NCBI GenBank assembly: GCA_033557465.1
Contig: CM066031.1
Coordinates: 1,672,578,800 to 1,672,642,799 of the forward strand
Reading direction: 5' to 3'
Length of the DNA: 64,000 nt
From: Ichthyophis bannanicus
Lineage: Eukaryota > Chordata > Amphibia > Gymnophiona > Ichthyophiidae
The position numbers and the translations under genes were made by a program. Under the pieces are notes generated by a model. It saw nothing but the letters and a program-made list of their open reading frames with translations, did not search any database and was not told the origin of the DNA. The first letter of the stretch is position 1, and every line of letters starts with the position of its first letter. Below are positions 44,512 to 54,982 of the stretch, in pieces.

Positions 44512-44730
44512 GTTGGAAAGGCCTGTTAGGCCTCGATGAGATAAAAGAAAAAACTGAGGGAAGTTATTTCTCTAAGTTGGAAAAGAAAAGAATAAAGCAC
44601 CGGCGGTACCGGTATCGGCGGGAAAGACAGCCGCGACCACAAGAAAATAAGGATTTTAAAGAAAAAGGTTTCTGCAGTGACAGGAGGTACGTCCTGTTGG
44701 CTCCGCGGAAAAACGAAAACTGGGGAGAGG

Positions 44731-44877
44731 CAGTGGGAAAGGCAGGAAGTCACCGCGCAGGCACGAGGGATGCTCCCAAAGGCTTTCTGATTGGATGCTG
44801 GGGAGCATTTCCGTGCGGGCTCCGTCGGCGCCGACGTACCCATATGTGAAGACTCATTCCTGCTTTTTCCTGGAGAT
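44731..44877. repeat. DIRS D terminal inverted repeat (right)
   Basis: Contains CGTCGGCGCCGACG. Mirror of the left end. Confidence 0.88.
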
Positions 44878-45016
44878 TCTTGAACTACTCCTTCACCAGG
44901 AACTTGTTCAAGTTGCGCACGTCCAGGATGGGCCAGAGACCCTCTGTTCTTTTTGGGACAAGGAAATACCTTGAGAAGAACCCCTTTCCCCAGAGGTGAT
45001 GGGGTACCGGTTCCAC
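44878..45016 (-). pseudogene. DIRS RT, first part (copy F)
   Basis: Continues the RT on the other side of D: LWPILDVRNLNKFLVKE, a stop, FK, then the D junction. Matches GHRPILDLRELNKFLFKEKF of B. Confidence 0.78.
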
Positions 45017-45055
45017 TGGTCTGACTCAGTATGGCATATCATATGTTCTTAGGAG
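45017..45055 (+). repeat. Fragment of repeat R1
   Basis: TGGTCTGACTCAGTATGGCA and CATATGTTCTTAG, matching the end of R1 at 17520..17553. Confidence 0.5.
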
Positions 45056-45059
45056 TCAA

Positions 45060-46965
45060 AAGCTTCCCCCCGGTTGGGTGGCAGCTGGTGTCTGGGGCTT
45101 GGGAGCCTTGAGCTTCCTAGGCCCGTGTCCCTGGTCTTTTGGCTGCGAGGCTACGCAGAGTAAGGCTGGTAGTGGCCAGCCTGGGAGTAACCCTTTTTCC
45201 CTGAGGATTTTTTCCTTGGGAGAGCTGAGGTCTTTATGGACAGCCTCTGCCGGGTCACTATCTTGGCCTCCATCTCCAGAGCCATATCAGACATTGGTTT
45301 CCCAAATAGGTTCTCACCATTGCAGGGGACATCCAGGCGCTTTTCCTGTACTCACTTCTTCAGGTCCGAGGTCTGTAGCCATGCCTGGCACCAGGCACCA
45401 GGCACCAATGCCAGCGGCTGCAACCCTGGCCGCTGACTCGAACCTGTCGTAGACAGCCCGGAAAAGGAATTTAGAACAGTCCTGGATGCCTGCTGCTAGG
45501 GACTGGAACCTTTGCAGAGGTTCCCCGGCAAGGCCCGCTGAGAACCTCGAGAGTTCCTGTATCAGGCACTTAAGGTACATTACAATGTACAATTTGTATA
45601 CCTGTATTTGGCACCTGAGCATGGCACCCTGATAGCACTTGTGCCCCATGGCATCGACGGCCCGGGCTTCCCTGCCGGGGGGGAACTGAAGAGTAGGTCT
45701 TTTGACTCTTCAGTTTTTGCATGGAGGACTCAAGCCACAACTTTCCACAGCTTGATGGTGGTTATGGAACCCGGGGCCCTTCCAGATGCAATAGATGGCA
45801 TCCAGGCACCGACTGACCACTGTCACCGAGACCGGGGACTCCCACATCCGGAGGAGCAATCTCTCACAAATAGGTGGAAATGGCACCGTGAGAGTCTCCT
45901 TGGGAGGGGACTCATATTGTAGGATCTCGAGCTCCTCTGTGCGCGGGTCCTCCTGCAACTCCATCTGGATCGAAAGAGCCTGGGCCATGTCACAAACGAA
46001 GTCATGAAAGGCCACGTTCTCAGGTGGGGAGTGGCGAAGAGGCTTCAAGGGAGACTGCTCAGAGGGAATGTCCCGTGTCGGGAGGTCTCCGGAGGGGCCT
46101 CGTCCTTTGTCTCCCAGTTGGAGCCCGAGAGCGTCGAGGAGTCAGCCCCAGGGGCAGCTCCGAGGAACCAGCCCCCCCCACCCGGAGGACCTGGAACTCG
46201 CCGAAGAGGACCGGAACCCCAAAGAGCGTGATCAAGACCTCAATCGATGCCGTGGACTTACCCGAGGCTGGTGGCGTTCGGTGCCAAGTTTGATGACCGG
46301 AGGCTCCCCTGAGGCCAGGGGCCCCAGTGTCAGGGCCGATAATGCCAGGGGGCCCGACATCAATGCCCGCTGCAAGGCCAAGATGGAGGAGAGGCTCTGC
46401 TCCATGGCCGCCATGCAGGACTCGAGGCCTGATGGCTGTGCAGCACTCAGCGTGGACACCGAAGCCCTCAAGTCCAATGCCGGCACCCCGGAGCGTACGT
46501 CCTCAAGGAGGACTATAGGCTCACGGGTCCTGGTGCGGTCTCTGCCAGCTGAGGACTCTCATCTTGAGACTTTCTGAGGGCGCTGCTCGGAGTCGCCCGA
46601 GTCCCATCGAAGGACCTTGCCAGGTTTGATAAGAGGCACCTCCTTCGGGACCTCCTCCTTTTTGGGAGGGTCAGGAGCACACCGGAGTAGCCGCCACTGC
46701 AGGACTCCGAGGACGCACAGACCTCTCGCAAAGGGTCGGCTTCGGAGCTCGGTGATGGGGAAGCCGGGGCAGAGTCAGACCTTGGGAAAAGCTTCTCCTG
46801 CAACTCGGACCACCTCCTATTGGTTTTAGGGCTCATTGCCTGGCACCAATCACAGGTGGAACTGTCATGGTCCAGGCCCAGGCAACGGATGCAGCAGTCG
46901 TGAGTATCAGTGACTGAGATAGTCTGACTGCAGTGATTGCATTTCTTGAACCCACCGGAAGTCAT
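45060..46965 (-). pseudogene. gag: DIRS gag (copy F)
   Basis: ATG at 46965: MTSGGFKKCNHCSQ with later CIRC (zinc-finger-like pairs kept), then Ser/Pro-rich and Arg-rich parts (LPKRRRSRRRC), then separate frames with LEILQYESPPKETLTVPFPP (matches EILQYPKAPKEAATLPIHE of A) and MGHKCYQGAMLRCQIQVYKL (core). Several frameshifts. GC-richer than A-C. Confidence 0.78.
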
Positions 46966-47224
46966 GGTGGGAGCACACCCAGTCAGGGTCGAAGACCCTT
47001 GGGTGAGAAAAGGCACAAAGGCCAGTCAAGGTGGAACCTTGAGGAAACACAGGAAAAAAAAAGGGAGTCGAGATTGGCACCGGTGGTGCTGCCGCCTCGA
47101 GGCGGGAAGGGAACCGGTACACAAACCGGACAAAAGGAAGAAATTAAAGAACATTTTCCGGGAGAATAGAGGACCATGTCCGTTGGACTCCGCAGAGAAG
47201 AGACTGAGCAAGATGGCACCCTTG

Positions 47225-47362
47225 GGCAGGAAGGGGACCATGCATGTGTGGTAGTATTCCCAAAGGCTTTCTTTGAAAGCTGGGGAAATGCTCTGCGCGG
47301 GCTCCGTAGGTGCCGATGTCACCCATATGCAAGAACTGACTTTCTGCTTGTTCCTGGAGAAA
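47225..47362. repeat. DIRS F terminal inverted repeat (right)
   Basis: Ends GTTCCTGGAGAAAG and runs straight into the left end of copy E. Confidence 0.82.
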
Positions 47363-47536
47363 GCACAGTTACTTACCTGTAACAGGTGATCTCAGGGAAC
47401 AGTAGGAATTAGTCTTCACATGTGGATACGTCGGTGCCGACGGAGCCCGCACGGGAATGCTCCCCAGCATCCAATCAGAAAGCCTTTGGGAGCACCCCTC
47501 GCGCCTGAGCGGTGACTTCCCGCCTTTCCCACTGCC
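47363..47536. repeat. DIRS E terminal inverted repeat (left)
   Basis: Mirror of 52641..52788. Palindrome variant CGTCGGTGCCGACG. Confidence 0.88.
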
Positions 47537-47636
47537 TCTCCCTAGTTGAGTTTCATAGCTGAGACAGAAAGAGAGAAAGAGGAAAGGAAATAGATAGATA
47601 CAACTCCTAGGGGAGGTGGTAGGGTTGTGAAGACTA

Positions 47637-47722
47637 ATTCCTGCTGTTCCCTGAGATCACCTGTTACAGGTAAGTAACTGTGCTATCTCCAGGAACAAGC
47701 AGGAATGAGTCTTCACATGTGG
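47637..47722. repeat. DIRS E internal complementary region
   Basis: Complement of left end, then TATCTCCAGGAACAAGCAGG. Preceded by a purine tract and GGGGAGGTGGTAGGG. Confidence 0.88.
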
Positions 47723-48549
47723 GGACTCCCTAGCTGAGGGTGCCACGGGAGATCCCATAAAATGCGTATCCCTGGACAGGACAGCATTTTCCCAACCTGG
47801 ATCCCCGGCATCCCCTGAGGGATGGGGGGGTAGGAGTTGAGGAGAGAAGAGTTGCAGAGGAACAACAAAAAACTAAAGACCACAGGGGAGATGAGTCTTT
47901 AGAATGCATATCAGGTATCATTAAAGCATTTAATGAACTAGTACCAGATAGAGCTTACCTACTGGATTGTAGGAAGTAGAACTGTGATGGAAGGTACTGT
48001 AGACGCAGTAGCAGAATCTTCAAGGGAACTTCACAGCAGTGAGGATGAAGTTCCAAATCTGGAATGGGCAGGTGACCCAGGTGTCAACTGGAGCAGGAGA
48101 AGAACGGCAGGTCTTCAATGGACAGCTTTATGTGAAAAAGCTGAGAACTCTTTTAGGCACAGAGTTATTAACACTGAGGATTAAAAGAAGAAGACTGACC
48201 GATCTGGAATTAGCCCAGTCCGGAAGGGAAGAGAAGGTATGGAAAAAAACCCTTTTCCCAGGGAAAACAGGAGGGTACTCCGGAACACAGAAGATGTACA
48301 CTGTCTTTCCCAGCCAATAAGAAATAGGAAGACATTGAAGTTTGACACCTCATAGATAAGGAGGTGTATAACAAAAATAGAAGCTGTTGACGCCACAGCA
48401 ATAATTGTGAGTATAACCGGACCCAGTTACCAAGCCGTATGATAATAGGCAAGCGGACTGTCTGGACCCCTTAGAAAGTAAAAAACTTTAGTACCGACAG
48501 TTAGGGAGATAGTGGGTAATACACAGGGTGCTATGACCATCTACCAAAA

Positions 48550-48599
<50 letters not shown>

Positions 48600-49899
48600 C
48601 TATATACATATCAATACAGATGTGAATATATATGTCTAGCAAGTGTGACCTATATAGCTATATATAGATATAGATGGGCATGGTTTATGCCCACCCAGGG
48701 TACAAAAAACATGTATGCATAGGACATACATACATGAAAACAATACTGCCTGCAACTGGGCCACAGAAGAAACATCCACATGGGAAATGTGATGCGAAAA
48801 ACTTCATCTAAAAGTAGGGGGCGAAAACCACCCGAAGAGTATAGAGAATCTATTTCTGTGGTACAGGGATGCAGATCTGTGGAATTAGCAGTATAGTTGC
48901 ATGAAGAACAGAGGACAATATCAGTCTGGGGAGAGCACGTCAGGAGCACTTCAGGCTGCTGATGCGTCCCAAGGACAGAAAACGCATAGACCAAGATACC
49001 AGGATGACCCAGCCAAGGGACTCAGGGGTATCATGTATAGTAAAAGAGTATGCGTTGTCCAAGTGGAGCAGAAACATAATGCCAAGCTGTAAGGAAAAAG
49101 GGGGATTCTTGCCAGATTGGGAGCTCCTTGGACATTCACGCAGAACAAACTTGTCTTCTGCATCACAACGGAAGACAAGAGGGTATAATTATCTAGATAG
49201 CCATATGAATGACTATATAAGCCTCTTCTATTATATCAAAGACCCTCAGAGACAAAGTCCAATGCTCTATGGCAAGGGCCCATAGTGGGAAGCCTCTCTG
49301 ACGATTGCAGAGAGCATCGTGCAGGAGATGGGACTGACAGAAGTCGACAGGTTGCCACATCCTCGATAAGGACATGGCCAGGAGAAGATAACCTGCAGTG
49401 AGAGTGTCAGCACGCAGATAGTTGAGAGCAGCGTGCAGAAGCATTAAAGTACGCACTGGAACTCCTGCACGCACAGCAACTGAACAAAATAGCAGAGGGG
49501 ATTCTCCTGTATGAAACAGGGAGAAGACAGACCAAGGGAGCGGGGATATTCCGGCCCTGACTGAGGAGTTGTCCAGAACATGCGTTGAAGGATAACAGGA
49601 AGCCTACACTGGACAGAAAGAGAGAGAGACGTTCCAGTATGGTACCGACTCAAGCAGGGGAAACACTGGAAGAGAGGGGTTGAAGGTGACGTACCATATG
49701 GTAAGTCAGCAGAAGGAAAGAATGTCCATGTGGGGACAGAAGCTATCATGGGATAGTGGTGATCTCCCTTTATAGCAATAAGAAAGGGAGAATACTGTGA
49801 CCCATGGACAAAAGCATACTGAAAAGAAAACCCAGTGTAGAGTTGGAAGAAAAACTTCTGGTAAGAAGAAGTTAATTGTAGACTGCAGCATACAGGAGC
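47723..49899 (-). other. Non-coding body of the D/E family (copy E)
   Basis: Homologous to 40003..42127. Differs by a long TA microsatellite (about 48552..48596). Confidence 0.7.
48552..48596. repeat. TA microsatellite
   Basis: About 22 TA units, uninterrupted. Confidence 0.95.
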
Positions 49900-52426
49900 C
49901 TATGGCTGCTGGTTATGATTATCCTGGTGAGAGCCTGGGAACTTCAGACCAGGATGAGATGTCCCTTGCTTGGGGACATCTGGAGGATGGGCAGAAGGAG
50001 GATGAAACTTTCTTTTCTTAGGGAAAGAAGGTTTGGTAGGACATTTCCTACATCCTGGGGAAAAAGGCGGCTTAGGATGGTTTCCAGAACTAGGAAAGTC
50101 AGTGGAGCACTGAGCAACCTGATGTAAAGCCTCGATATTGAAAAGATTTTCTCCAGTACACGGAGAATTACCCAGTGTATGTTGTGCCCATCTGCTCAGG
50201 TCTGAAGCCTGCAGCCAGGCTGTACGACGTGCTCCAATGGCAATAGCAGAGGACCTGCTAACAGACTCAAAAGAGTCTAGAGAAGCACGAGAAAGAAACC
50301 AAGAGATATTCCTGCTATGGTTAAGAAGCAAGGAATAGTCAGAGGCCTTAGGTTCTGACAAAAAAGGAGACAAAAGATAATTTCTCTGTGACCTCCCGAA
50401 GTGTTAGACTCATATAAAAGATATATGAAATAATTCTAGAAGCCAACATGGAAGTTTGGAAGGTTTGACGCCCAAAGGCATCAAGTGCTTTAGATGCACG
50501 ACCTGGAGGAGAAGAAGAATGCTTCTTCTTGCTTCTGACCCTCCTCATTGCCGATTCCACTACAATGGAATGATGCGGAAGTTGGTTCTTCTGAAACCCC
50601 AGAGAGGGGGGCACCTGATACAAAACATGCATGGCTGTAGAAGGTGCAGGAACCTTTAAAGGCGACTGCCAAATCCCCAGAAGAAGGTCCTGCAAAGAAG
50701 GATGTAAAGGAAGCATCATGGTTGCTTTTTCTGCAGGACCTTGGTTAAGAGTAGGGCCAGGAATAGGAATGGCAAGAAAGTCTGCCATGTCAAGGAGAAA
50801 TTCCTGAAAAGAAGGAACTCCCAGAGGAACTATTCCTGGGTAGGCTGAGGTTGAATGATCAGCTTGAACACCAGAAGACCTACCGGACTGGTGCACCAAA
50901 GGGATCCTGCTAGATGGAGAATGATACCGACAGTTCCGATTCGAGGCAGTTAGTACTGCATCGTCGGTTCCCGGTATCGATTCCAAGCTAGGTAGAGAAA
51001 GGATCGATGGCACCGATGGAACTGCAGGAGTCGACATCGATACCGACACCGGCATCAGGGACGGCAATGCCCTCGGAGCCGGCAGCAGCGGCTGCCGAAG
51101 TGATACCGAGGCAACCAGAGAGCTTTGATACCGACAGTTCTGATTCGAGGCAGTTAGTACTGCATCGTCGGTTCCCGGTATCGATTCCAAGCTAGGCATC
51201 GAAAGGATCGAAGGCACCGATGGAACTACAGGAGTCGACATCGGTACCGTACTGCGTAGCTGGAAGGGACAAGGATCGGTTCCGAAAACCGTCGGAACCA
51301 AGTCATCCAGACTGGATATCGATTCTAGACTGGGCATCGAACCAAGCGAGGTTATCGACGCCCGTCTAGAGGGCTCCGACGTCGGTGGTGGTGTCGGCGA
51401 TGCTGATCCTGGAAAGTTAATCGGAATCGCATCGATCGGCGCCAAAGGCGCCGAGGACGTCCAAAGACGCCGCTCGGCGAAGAGAGGAACACTCGACACC
51501 GGCACCGATGTCGGGGTATAGGTACCGCCCGAAGCCGGTACCCCCTCCGAGCATGGCGTAGCAAGAGGAAAAGCCATCTGGGGCGTATCGCTCGGCCCCG
51601 AGGCCCAGGATACCCGACGCCGAGCCCCGGTGGAGAGTGGAACACTCGACACCGACGCTGATGCTGGGGCATCGGCGCCGCTTGAAGCCGGAACCAACCT
51701 CGCGGCTGGCTGGGACAGAGGAAAGCCAGTCTGGGTTGTATTGATCGAAGGCACCGAGGACCCCAAATGAGGATCCCTAGTGACAAACGGAGCACTCGAC
51801 ACCAGCGTCGATGCCGGGGAATCGGCCCCGTCCGAAGCCGGCACTAACCCCGCTCGTGGCTGGGATGCAGGAAGGCCAGTCTGGATCGAATCGATCGGTC
51901 CCGAAGGCACCGAGGACACCAGTTGACGATCCTTGGCGAAGAGTGGAACACTCGACGCCGGCGCTGATGCCGGGGAATCGGCACCGCTCGAAGCGGATAC
52001 CTCCCCCGAGCATGGCTCAGGTATGTTCTGTGAGGAACGAACCCCAGGAACAACCTGAAACCCCATGAATGCTTTGGAGCCCGAAGACTCCCGCCGGGGT
52101 TTTATTGCCAAAGGGGTCTTGAGGGGAAGGCCGGAGCCGTCGTCATGCTGGGCATGAGACTTACCCCTCAAGAATTGGCTAGTCTTAACAGACTGTTTGC
52201 GGGTTACCTGATCCTGGGGAGAAGAAGAAATCGATGTCCTCACCTCAGGAGGAAAAACAGCATCGAGGGATACCCGAAAAAGAGAGGGTCTTCTCCCAAC
52301 CCTAAAGCCCGATGGACCGGGGGAAAAAGGGTCAGGACCCAAACAGGATATACACCAAGTGGTGGAGTCTAAAAAGAAGACTAAGTCTCCACAGTGGAGG
52401 CATTTCTTAGGGGAAGAAGGCTCCAT
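49900..52426 (-). pseudogene. gag: Gag of the D/E family (copy E), one frameshift
   Basis: Open for 692 codons from the ATG at 52426 (MEPSSPKKCLHC, CISC). Tandem units of about 55-60 residues (SSVPLF..R..PSGP..F..SQP..AGLVPASS) occupy residues about 120-330. A second duplication of about 200 bases repeats VPSILS.PSLESIPGTDDAV (51120..51240 and 50920..51010). Then come the core PHHSIVVESAMRRVRSKKKH and KALDAFGRQTFQTSML. A 2-base deletion near 50372 (D has GAGATAA) shifts the last 157 codons (AIAIGARRTAWLQASDLSRW, CTGENLF, KPSFPKKRKFHPP). Otherwise intact, so young. Gag likely packages its RNA. Confidence 0.88.
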
Positions 52427-52640
52427 GCTGGAAAGGCCTGGAAGGCCTCAGAGGGGACTTGAGGAGAAAAAGACCTCGAAGTGGTTAAAAGAAAAAAACA
52501 AGGCACCGGTGGTGCCGGTATCGGCGGGAAAACGGCCGCGACCACAAGAAAACAAAAAATAAGGATTTAAGAGAAAACGTTTCTGCGGTGACAGGAGGTA
52601 CGTCCTGCCGGCTCCGCGGAAAAACAAAAACTGGGGAGAG

Positions 52641-52788
52641 GCAGTGAGAAAGGCGGGAAGTCACCGCGCAGGCGCGAGGGGTGCTCCCAAAGGCTTTCTG
52701 ATTGGATGCTGGGGAGCATTCCCATGCAGGCTCCGTCGGCACCGACGTACCCACATGTGAAGACTCATTCCTGCTTGTTCCTGGAGAT
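52641..52788. repeat. DIRS E terminal inverted repeat (right)
   Basis: Variant CGTCGGCACCGACG, the exact complement of the left variant. Confidence 0.88.
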
Positions 52789-54634
52789 TCAGTGTTATCC
52801 TGATCCTTGTTAACCTTATCCACTTAAGAGTAGATTCTGAGCAGCGTTTAGCGGGGATGGACATCCGGTTCAGACATCCATCCCCACTAAATGCTTGGGT
52901 GACGATTCCACCCACAGAGCTCCCCACACATACAGCAGAGATCTGTGGGGAGCTCTGTACAGTGGTGGGAGGAGGCAGGCCAAGGGAGACATGAGGGTGG
53001 GCCGGGACGTGACACCTACCCAGGACATAAAGGGCCTATTCCTAGGTCGGCAATTTAAACATGGGACTTATTCCACCTCGGAGATGGATTAAGTCCCCTT
53101 GGACATCGGGGGCTGCCGGAGCTGGGGCGTGGAGAACAGTGATGGGGTGCACGGGGTGCCCCGCAGCCTGACCCTAGCCATAGAAAGCACGATCTGGGGT
53201 CAGGCTGCAGGGAAAGCAGAGACTGCTGTTGCTGTCGGAAATGTGGCTTCTGCATGGAGCTGTGGTACCATGGCAACATGACACCATGGCACTGTGGCTC
53301 TATGCAGGAGCCAGGCTGAGTTAACCAGGGATGTGGCAGGATGTCTGGTGTGCCTGAATTGGAGCATGTCCCAGATATCCAGCCACTATGCTGCGATTCT
53401 GCTCCCATGGGGCCGTCTAGCCCCCGCAGGAGCAGAATCAGCTGCATCCCCAGTCCATCTGCCTGGGGATGCACAACTCAGAATTGGCCTCTTAATCAAA
53501 CCTGCATAAATAGCTGTCTTCATTTAAACAATAAAACGTACCCATTTAATAATGACTCATTAAGTGTCCATTATCCTGTTGGTAAAAGAATTTTCTTATA
53601 TTTGTTTTGAGCTTTCCGTCTTTCATTTTCATGTGACAATCCCTTAAGTTTTTCATTCTATGGAAAATGTTACCTTTTAGTACATTATTGAAGCTTATTA
53701 GATATTTTCTTTTTTTTTTTTGTATCGTTATCTTCCCTTTCTGTTCTTTCTTCCTGGAAGTACATCATTAGCTCTTTCAGTCTCTCTGTGCATGGCTTAA
53801 AGGTACAGGCAATACATCATTTTGGTCGCCAGGCCAAGTGGGTTTTCAGTACAAACTTGCAGAGGTAACTTTGTCCTATCTGTAAGTGATGCCTCCTGTA
53901 TGAACCCAGGTATGCTATTTGCTTTCCAACTGCTTTGTCATACTAACTGGCTATCTTGACACCATTAGAGAAAATTACGCCTCAATATCTTTTATGGTGA
54001 CTGCAAGCACTGCACACCCCCTCCCCCCAGCTCAGTTGGAACTAGATACTATTTAATATTGTCATGAACCTTCATTTGCCACTCCCTGGGCTCTCTCTAT
54101 TCTTAAAAACCTTTCCTAGTCACTCACTGCAGTGATGGCCCTTGACTAAGAGTCACAGACCATGGTTCTTTCCAGAGCCCAGTACATGTATATTCTGGTT
54201 CCAGAGAGTAGCCTTCTCCATCTCCAACCCAAGTCAGCCCTGGAAAGCAAAGCTGGATGCAAGAATCACACCAGAATCTTCTGCACCACTGTAGCAACAA
54301 AAGTAATCATGATAAATCCTCCCTCATATCCTTTTCCACTCTTCCTCATATACTATGTCACTTAAATGGACATTTTTGTTTGTGTGTTTACACTTCATGT
54401 AGGGACATAGCAAAGTTCTTACCAAGATTCCTGTTGACAACCTAAATACTTGTTATGCTACAATTATACTTACTGAACCAAGGACAGTCAGGCAATCTAC
54501 ATGTAAACCATGATTTCTTACATGTGCTAGAATTCTGGTTTAGAACTACAGAAAAACTAAGGATCAACATTCTTTGTTTTATCTTTTCATAGTTTTGAAT
54601 GTCACATGTATTCTTGTTTTTAATTACATTCTCT
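52789..54634. other. Unassigned intron sequence
   Basis: 52789..53500 GC-richer, no coding frame with family signal. A short foldback at about 52854..52890 (GGGGATGGACATCC and CATCCATCCCC). 53500..54634 AT-rich with nothing recognised. Confidence 0.4.
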
Positions 54635-54783
54635 TATATACCGCGCTATTCTGCATCAGTGCAGTTTACATTGAACAAACTGAAATTACGTTGAACAGGG
54701 CATTATAACTTGGTGATAACTATTTTAGAGGGAACATGGGCTATGGAGGGCTAAGTGGCTTGCCCAAGACCACAAGGAGCACT
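54635..54783 (-). repeat. 3' part of SINE S1
   Basis: Reverse complement of about 23535..23690: hairpin ACCGCGCT and AGTGCAGT at 54640..54666, plus GTGGTCTTG..AAGCCACTTA in complement. The tRNA-like 5' part is absent. Confidence 0.78.
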
Positions 54784-54917
54784 GTTTTAACAGATAACTG
54801 AGCAAAACATGAAATCAAAAAGCAATACACATGGAGGAGTCCACTTCAGCTAAGGCTGATATGATCATTCTCCGAATTCTCTCTCCCTTGGTATCTGCAA
54901 CCAGGTACATTGAGCAA

Positions 54918-54973
54918 GAATGTTTTTTGCACAGGGCCCCGCGTTTCAGGGGGCCCCGCGCAAAGAACATTCT
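54918..54973. repeat. Small foldback
   Basis: GAATGTTTTTTGCACAGGGC pairs with the complement of GCGCAAAGAACATTC. GGCCCC cores on both sides. Confidence 0.7.
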
Positions 54974-54982
54974 GCTTGCAAA

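Larger units (their letters stand above)
39645..44877 (-). mobile_element. DIRS copy D: gag-only non-autonomous element nested in F (5.2 kb)
   Basis: Complete ends: left AGCACAGTTACTTACC at 39645, ICR 39909..40002, right CTTTTTCCTGGAGAT at 44877. Minus-strand gag fills 42128..44511. Between ICR and gag, 40010..42120 shows no RT, RNase H or YR but is alike to the same part of copy E. The flanking F sequence rejoins to TTCAAG|ATGCTC without duplication. Confidence 0.88.
37876..47362 (-). mobile_element. DIRS copy F, lacking YR and split by DIRS D
   Basis: F/G family. Left end GCATAGTTACTCACC at 37876, ICR 38105..38199, right end at 47362 (CTGCTTGTTCCTGGAGAAAG). Directly after the ICR the minus strand already shows the MT-like end (APRWPRQPWFPLLL), so the recombinase is missing. 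RT is split at FK|ML by the 5.2-kb copy D (39645..44877). Removing D restores 4.25 kb of F. Gag follows to 46965. Confidence 0.85.
47363..52788 (-). mobile_element. DIRS copy E: gag-only non-autonomous element (5.4 kb)
   Basis: Same family as D: left end GCACAGTTACTTACC at 47363, ICR 47637..47722, about 2.2 kb non-coding body, gag, right end CTGCTTGTTCCTGGAGATTC at 52788. It starts on the very base where copy F ends. No RT, RNase H or YR. It must use another element's enzymes to move. Confidence 0.88.

Noticed and set aside
2381..47400. CRISPR-like array (recurring 40-60 base repeats)
   Set aside because: The recurring blocks are DIRS termini and ICRs kilobases apart, with coding between them.
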